NCBI RefSeq assembly: GCF_001642695.1
Contig: NZ_LWCC02000005.1
Location: 4,254,554-4,288,529 of the forward strand
Direction of reading: 5' to 3'
Source of the DNA: Streptomyces chilikensis
GTDB taxonomy: Bacteria; Actinomycetota; Actinomycetes; Streptomycetales; Streptomycetaceae
DNA: 33,976 nt
Shown: positions 29,266 to 33,976 of the stretch, in pieces
Position numbering within the stretch: the stretch's first letter is position 1
How the letters are laid out: each line of letters starts with the position of its first letter
Notes under the pieces: model-generated
Seen by the model: only the letters and a program-made list of their open reading frames with translations
Told to the model about the DNA's origin: nothing
The model's database searches: none
Position numbers and translations under genes: made by a program

Positions 29266-32200
29266 TCAGCGCGGCGCCCCGGCGGGGTCCTCCACGGGGA
29301 TGTCGTCGGGCCGCAGCAGCCGCAGGTCGTCCAGGCCGGGCGCGGCCAGCGTGCCGATCCGCCGGGCCTGCCGTGTCATCATCGCCTCCACCAGCCGCCG
29401 CCCGGTGCGGGCGTTGCCGAAGTTGCGGTCCCGCGGGATCGCCGCCACGTACCGGCCGAGCGCCGCCACGGTCTCCGGCGGGCAGTCGTAGCCGGAGTCC
29501 GCGGCCTGCGTGGTGATGATCTCGACGAGTTCCTCGGTGGTGTAGTTCTCGAACTCCACGGTGCGGGTGAACCGCGAGGACAGGCCGGGGTTGGAGTCCA
29601 GGAACCGCTGCATCTCGGCGGTGTAGCCGGCCGCGATGACGACGATCTCGTCCCGGTGGTCCTCCATCAGCTTCAACAGCGTCTCCACCGCCTCACGGCC
29701 GAAGTCGCTCGTCGCGCCCTCGGGGGTGAGGGTGTACGCCTCGTCGATGAACAGCACGCCGCCCAGCGCCCGTTCGAAGACCTCCTTGGTGATCTGCGCG
29801 GTGTGGCCGACGTACCGGCCGACGAGGTCCGCGCGGGCCACCTCCACGAGCTGGCCCTTGGGCAGCACCCCCAGGGAGTGCAGCAGCTCCGCGTACAGGC
29901 GGGCGACGGTGGTCTTGCCGGTGCCGGGCGGGCCGGAGAAGACCAGGTGCTGACTGATCTTCGGCGTGGGCAGCCCGGCCGCGCGCCGCTGACGGGTCGT
30001 GGCCAGGAGGTTCACCAGGTCGGTCACCTCGCGCTTGACCGCGCCGAGGCCGACCATGGCCTCGAGCTTGGCGAGCAGTTCCTCGGAGCTGGTGGTCTCC
30101 TGCGCGGCGGCGCCCGCGTCGGTGCCGACGTCCTCGGGCAGCAACAGCGACAGGTCCGCCTCGGCCGGGTCCGCCATCGAACCGAGCCGGAACGCCTGCC
30201 GGTCCACCATCTCCTCGAACACCCTGCGCGCGGCGCGGCCGTTGCCGAACGTGGCGCCCCGCTCCATCTGTCCGTAGTGCCGGGCGAGCGCGTCCAGCGT
30301 GCGCGGGTCCAGCACGTAGTGGTGGGCCTCGCACATCCGCTCGGTGATCGTGACGAGCTCCTCCACCGAGTAGTTGGCGAACTCGATGGTGCGGGTGAAG
30401 CGCGAGGCCAGGCCCGGGTTGGAGTTGAGGAAGTCGGCCATCTCGTCGGTGTAGCCGGCGGCGATCACCACGACGTCGTCGCGGTGGTCCTCCATCAGCT
30501 TCAGCAGGGTGTCGATCGCCTCGCGGCCGAAGTCGGCGCCGCTGCCCTTGCCGTCCGAGAGCAGCGTGTACGCCTCGTCCAGGAACAGCACGCCGCCGAG
30601 CGCCTCGTTGAACGCCTCGGTCGTCTTGATCGCCGTACCGCCGATGACCTGGGCGACGAGGTCGGCCCGGGACACCTCGACCAGGTGCCCCGAGCGCAGC
30701 ACGCCCAGGTCGGTGAGGATGCCGCCGTACAGGCGGGCGACGGTGGTCTTGCCGGTGCCGGGCGGACCGGAGAAGACCAGGTGGCGGCTCATCGGCGGCA
30801 CCGGCATACCGAGCCGGGCGCGGCGCTGCGCCAGCTGGTTGAGGTTGACCAGGGTGCGGACCTGGTGCTTGACGTCGGCCAGGCCGATCAGTGACTCCAG
30901 CTCCTCCAGCGGACCGGACGGAGCCGCCTTCGCGGCGCGGCCCCTGCCGCCCGCGTCGCCCGCCGGCGCGGCGCCGGGGACCTCGGCGCCCCACACGTCG
31001 GGGGCGCCGTTGCCCGCGCTGGTCAGGTCCTCCACGGTGCACCGGTCACCGGCGCGGGTCTGCTTCAGTCCGGCGCCCCGGTTCTCCCGTACGGCACAGC
31101 CCGCCACGGTGACCGGCTCGGTGCTGTCGATGCGGATGCCGTCGCCGAGGCTGCCCGTGACCGTGCAGGCGTCGAGGGACAGCCGGGCCCCGTCGACGGC
31201 CATCACGCCGTGCGCCCCCGCGTCGCTGACCTCGGTGCGCAGCACGGAGAGTTCGCCGCCCTTGTCCACGGCGACGCCGGAGGCGCCCGAGCCGTGCACC
31301 CGGCCGTCGCGGACCGTCCCCCGGCCGTCGGCGCCGATCCGGATGCCGGCGTCGGCCGCGCCGCGCACGGTGGTGTCCCGCAGGTGCGGGTTGCCGCCGC
31401 CGGCGACCCGCACGCCGTCCGCCCCGGCGTCCACGATCTCGCAGTTCTCCAGCCGGCCGCGGCCGTCGTCCACGACCTCCACGCCGCACCCGCCGGGCGC
31501 GGTGATCCGGGCGCGGCGGACCAGCGGGTTGCCGCCGCCCCGGATGAGGACGGCGGTGCCGGCCGCGTCGGCTATCTCCAGCCGGTCGAACTCGGCGGCC
31601 GAGTCCTCCTCCAGCACCACGGCGCCCTTGGCGTCCGCGCAGTCGCGCACCGTGGTGTCGGTCAGGGTGGGCGTGCTGCTGCCGATCACGCGGATCGCCG
31701 GTCCGCCCGCGGTGTCGAACTCGCACTCCCGGAAGGTGCCGCGGGAGCGCTCGGTGACGGCCAGTCCGTTGCCCTTGGTGCGTGAGGTGCGGCAGCGCAG
31801 CACCTCCGGGTCGGCGCCGGTCGCCACCACGAAGCCGGGGCCGGAGGTGTCGGAGACCGTCACGTGCTCGACCACCGGACGCGAGTCGCTGGTGACGTAG
31901 ACGCCGACGGCCGCGTCGTGGACGCGCACGCGCTGCACCCGGGTGCTGCTGCTGCCCTCCAGGGCGAGGGCGGGCTTCTCCGTGCCGGAGATGTCGCAGT
32001 CCTCGACGACGCCCCGGGCCTCGCCGTTGGCGAGCACGCCGTTGCCGCGGGCGTCGCGGATGCGGCAGTCCCGCACGGTGGTGCGGCCGCTGTCGCTGAT
32101 CACGACGGCGGTGGTGCCCAGGTTCTCGAGCACGCAGTCGGCGATGACGCTGCCGGTGTCCGTGGTGTCCACGACGCCGGCGCCGACCGGGTTGCTGACC

Positions 32201-32589
32201 CGGCAGTCCCTCATGGCCAGGGAGCCCGACTCGCGGGCCAGCAGGGCGGTCCAGCCGGAGCCGACGACGGTGCAGCCGTCCATGGCGACCTGGCCGCGTG
32301 CCGCGTCGACGACCGGCACGTCCTCGGAACCGCCGCGCAGCGTCAGGTCGGTGAGCATGACCGCGTCGGCGACCAGGACGATCGCGCTGCCCCTGCGGGG
32401 GCAGATCTCGACGCTGCCGCGCTCGCCCTCGGCGACGATCGTCACCCGGGTGCGGACGGTCAGGTTCTCCGGGTAGCGGCCGGGCTTGACCCGGACGACC
32501 GCGCCGCTGCGCGCCTGAGCCAGGGCTTCACCGATGGTCCCGAAACTATCCGGCTGATCCGGGCAGACGGTGAGCAACTGCCGTGACAA
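29266..32589 (-). CDS. Beta-helix protein fused to two CbxX/CfqX-type AAA ATPase domains
   Basis: A 1107-aa cytoplasmic protein. Residues 1-540 are a right-handed parallel beta-helix: a first segment like carbohydrate-binding or pectin-lyase folds (FGTIGEALAQARSGAVVRV), then about 20 turns of roughly 23 residues with patterns such as VRDCRIRDARGNGV. A Gly/Ala-rich linker leads to two SpoVK/EccA-like AAA modules, each preceded by a helix (LIGLADVKHQV; MVGLGAVKREV): Walker A GPPGTGKTT at about 607 and 886, Walker B LFLDEAYTL and LFIDEAYTL near 667 and 946, and the arginine-containing SRFTRT. Both modules look active. TTG start with AGGAGG. Divergent from a mycosin gene; a type VII secretion role is inferred. 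Confidence 0.88.
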   Translation of the reverse strand: MSRQLLTVCPDQPDSFGTIGEALAQARSGAVVRVKPGRYPENLTVRTRVTIVAEGERGSVEICPRRGSAIVLVADAVMLTDLTLRGGSEDVPVVDAARGQVAMDGCTVVGSGWTALLARESGSLAMRDCRVSNPVGAGVVDTTDTGSVIADCVLENLGTTAVVISDSGRTTVRDCRIRDARGNGVLANGEARGVVEDCDISGTEKPALALEGSSSTRVQRVRVHDAAVGVYVTSDSRPVVEHVTVSDTSGPGFVVATGADPEVLRCRTSRTKGNGLAVTERSRGTFRECEFDTAGGPAIRVIGSSTPTLTDTTVRDCADAKGAVVLEEDSAAEFDRLEIADAAGTAVLIRGGGNPLVRRARITAPGGCGVEVVDDGRGRLENCEIVDAGADGVRVAGGGNPHLRDTTVRGAADAGIRIGADGRGTVRDGRVHGSGASGVAVDKGGELSVLRTEVSDAGAHGVMAVDGARLSLDACTVTGSLGDGIRIDSTEPVTVAGCAVRENRGAGLKQTRAGDRCTVEDLTSAGNGAPDVWGAEVPGAAPAGDAGGRGRAAKAAPSGPLEELESLIGLADVKHQVRTLVNLNQLAQRRARLGMPVPPMSRHLVFSGPPGTGKTTVARLYGGILTDLGVLRSGHLVEVSRADLVAQVIGGTAIKTTEAFNEALGGVLFLDEAYTLLSDGKGSGADFGREAIDTLLKLMEDHRDDVVVIAAGYTDEMADFLNSNPGLASRFTRTIEFANYSVEELVTITERMCEAHHYVLDPRTLDALARHYGQMERGATFGNGRAARRVFEEMVDRQAFRLGSMADPAEADLSLLLPEDVGTDAGAAAQETTSSEELLAKLEAMVGLGAVKREVTDLVNLLATTRQRRAAGLPTPKISQHLVFSGPPGTGKTTVARLYAELLHSLGVLPKGQLVEVARADLVGRYVGHTAQITKEVFERALGGVLFIDEAYTLTPEGATSDFGREAVETLLKLMEDHRDEIVVIAAGYTAEMQRFLDSNPGLSSRFTRTVEFENYTTEELVEIITTQAADSGYDCPPETVAALGRYVAAIPRDRNFGNARTGRRLVEAMMTRQARRIGTLAAPGLDDLRLLRPDDIPVEDPAGAPR

Positions 32590-32762
32590 GCTTGATCCTC
32601 CTCGTTCCGGCGCCGCGGTCGGCCCTGTGGGACGGCGGGACGCGCCGGATGCAGGCTACGTGAGAGGGACGGGCATCTTCCAGGCGGGTATGGGTAGTTC
32701 ACGCTTGTTCACCTGGATGTTCCGCACCGTGGGGACCGTCGGTACCTCTCCCTGGGACACCA

Positions 32763-32768
32763 TAGGAT
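32763..32768 (+). promoter_or_regulatory. -10 box for leaderless mycosin gene
   Basis: TAGGAT is followed by 7 nt and ATG (32776), the leaderless spacing. This also decides the start: the ATG at 32767, three codons upstream, overlaps the -10 box itself. The 186-bp divergent region shared with the beta-helix/AAA gene shows no clear -35 element. Confidence 0.55.
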
Positions 32769-32775
32769 GCCCGCC

Positions 32776-33951
32776 ATGCGACGCGACCCCACCTCCGGGC
32801 GTGCGGCCGCGGCCGCCCTGCTGGCCGCCGTACCCCTGCTCGCCGCCGGTGCGACACCCGCCGCGGCCGACCCCGGCCCGGTGGAGCTGCCGGTCGTCCG
32901 TACGGAACTGGCCCCGGACGAGGCGTGCGCCGAGGCGTCCGGCCGGACCGCGAGGAGCGAGCCGTGGACCACCCGTGCCCTCGGTCTGTCCCGCGCGTGG
33001 CAGCAGTCCCGGGGGGCCGGGGTGACCGTGGCGGTGGTGGACACCGGTGTCGGCACCTCGATCCCGGCCCTGTCCGGCCGGGTGGAGACGGCCGGGGGCG
33101 GGGGCGGCGACTGCGTCGGGCACGGCAGCTTCGCCGCCGGGCTGATCGCCGCGGCCCCGGCCGAGGGCGTGGGCGCCGTGGGCGTGGCCCCCGCGGCCAG
33201 GATCCTCGCGGTGCGGGCCACCCGGGAGCGCGGCGCGACCACCCCCGCCCTGCTCGCCGCCGGCATCAGGACGGCCGCCGGGGCCGGCGCGAAGGTCATC
33301 TACGTCGCGCGGGCGCTGCCGGCCGGCAAGGAGGAACTGACCGACGCGGTGGAGTACGCCACCGGCCGCGACGCCCTGGTGGTCGCCCCGTTCGCCCCGG
33401 ACGCCCTGCCGAGGGACGCGGACGAGGAGGCCGCCCCGCACTGGTACTGGCCGGCCTCGGCACCGGGCGTCCTGGCCGTGATGGACTACGGCTCCGGTGG
33501 CGGCCGGCCCACCGGGGCGCCCACCGCCCTGTCGGCGGACCTCGCGGCCCCCGGCGTCGCGGTGGTCGGCAACGGGCCGGAGGGCACCGGGCACTACCTG
33601 GGGTCCGGGTCCTCCCTGGCGGCCGCGCACGTGGCCGGCGCGGCGGCACTCGTACGGGCCCGCCACCCCGGCCTGAGCGCGGCCGAGGTGTCGCGCCGGC
33701 TGACCGACACGGCGTACCCGGCCTCTCCCCCGCGCCTGGACGCCTACGCCGCCCTCACCGCCGTCCTGAGCGACACCGCCGGCACGGTGCCGCGGCCGCC
33801 CGCCGCCGAACTGCCCGCGGAGCCCTCGCGGACCCCCCGCACCCGTGCCGTGGTGGTCGCGTCGGTCGGCGGCGGGCTGGTCCTGCTGGTGGCGGCGGCC
33901 GCCGCGGTGATCCCGCGGGGCCGGGCACGACGGTGGCGGCCGGCGGACTGA
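32776..33951 (+). CDS. Mycosin-type subtilisin-like serine protease (S8)
   Basis: A 391-aa exported protease. Signal peptide at residues 1-30 (RRDPTSGRAAAAALL, then AAGATPAAA), catalytic domain 60-330 and a C-terminal transmembrane helix (VVVASVGGGLVLLVAAAAAV) followed by a short basic tail, the layout of type VII secretion mycosins. The catalytic residues are Asp89 (VAVVDTGVG), His116 (GHGSFAAGL) and Ser280 (GSGSSLAAAHVAGA). The oxyanion-hole Asn, normally in an AAGN segment, is absent: the matching stretch reads LVVAPFAPD. The usual Pro of GTSxAxP is Ala. Activity may be reduced or substrate-specific. Divergent from the beta-helix/AAA gene; the locus probably continues beyond the window. 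Confidence 0.88.
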   Translation: MRRDPTSGRAAAAALLAAVPLLAAGATPAAADPGPVELPVVRTELAPDEACAEASGRTARSEPWTTRALGLSRAWQQSRGAGVTVAVVDTGVGTSIPALSGRVETAGGGGGDCVGHGSFAAGLIAAAPAEGVGAVGVAPAARILAVRATRERGATTPALLAAGIRTAAGAGAKVIYVARALPAGKEELTDAVEYATGRDALVVAPFAPDALPRDADEEAAPHWYWPASAPGVLAVMDYGSGGGRPTGAPTALSADLAAPGVAVVGNGPEGTGHYLGSGSSLAAAHVAGAAALVRARHPGLSAAEVSRRLTDTAYPASPPRLDAYAALTAVLSDTAGTVPRPPAAELPAEPSRTPRTRAVVVASVGGGLVLLVAAAAAVIPRGRARRWRPAD

Positions 33952-33976
33952 CGCGCCCGGCGCCCCGGCCCCGCCG

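Noticed and set aside
29656-31900. Plus-strand open frames opposite the beta-helix/AAA gene
   Set aside because: They mirror the repeat structure of the beta-helix and AAA domains; no ribosome sites or domains.

Overview
The window is high-G+C actinobacterial chromosome, almost certainly Streptomyces. Codons strongly prefer G/C at the third position, GTG and TTG starts are frequent, several genes look leaderless with a TANNNT -10 box 6-8 nt before the start codon, and the families present (DUF5134, DUF6421, FUSC with MarR, LVIVD-repeat and DUF305 proteins, mycosin, CbxX/CfqX-type AAA) are typical of that genus. I see no tRNA, rRNA, CRISPR array, insertion sequence, integrase or phage gene. 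Because of the G+C bias nearly every gene has a long antisense open frame; these were left out.

Left part (1-10.7 kb): a cytoplasmic BNR/Asp-box propeller protein and a DUF305 lipoprotein (both -), divergent from a secreted LVIVD-repeat protein (+) that ends in a strong hairpin terminator. A block of membrane genes follows: a PAP2 phosphatase, an M56 metallopeptidase and a DUF5134 protein (all -). Next come a FUSC-type membrane protein overlapping its likely MarR regulator (+), a VOC protein (-), a GNAT acetyltransferase (+) and a GDPD-type phosphodiesterase (-).

Centre (10.8-20.3 kb): a + strand set of DUF6421, a short-chain dehydrogenase and low-specificity threonine aldolase, then a transglutaminase-like gene with its own leaderless promoter embedded in a long inverted repeat. 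After plsC (-), which is preceded by a dense nest of inverted repeats, comes a redox group: thioredoxin and a flavin reductase-like protein (overlapping ATGA), then etfB-etfA. A CitE-like aldolase with a clear promoter and operator-like palindrome closes this part.

Right part (20.3-34 kb): a divergent LacI regulator/ROK sugar kinase pair sharing an operator-like palindrome; a small secreted protein; a TmrB-like P-loop kinase fused to a Nudix hydrolase; a CHAT caspase-like gene that seems to have lost its N-terminal half; an inositol-monophosphatase-fold protein with altered metal ligands; a small unknown protein; an MhuD-type heme-degrading monooxygenase; a methyltransferase; and an unknown one-pass membrane protein. 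The right edge holds a 1107-aa protein joining a beta-helix to two CbxX/CfqX AAA modules, divergent from a mycosin-type subtilase, which suggests that a type VII (ESX) secretion locus begins here and continues past the window.

The observations most worth following up are the zincin-like HDxxH/EELRxD signature in DUF6421, the beta-helix/double-AAA protein next to a mycosin with an incomplete active site, the TmrB-Nudix fusion beside the truncated CHAT gene, the metal-ligand changes in the IMPase homologue, and the promoter-in-palindrome arrangements before the transglutaminase, plsC and etfB. No wholly new system is proven by the sequence alone.
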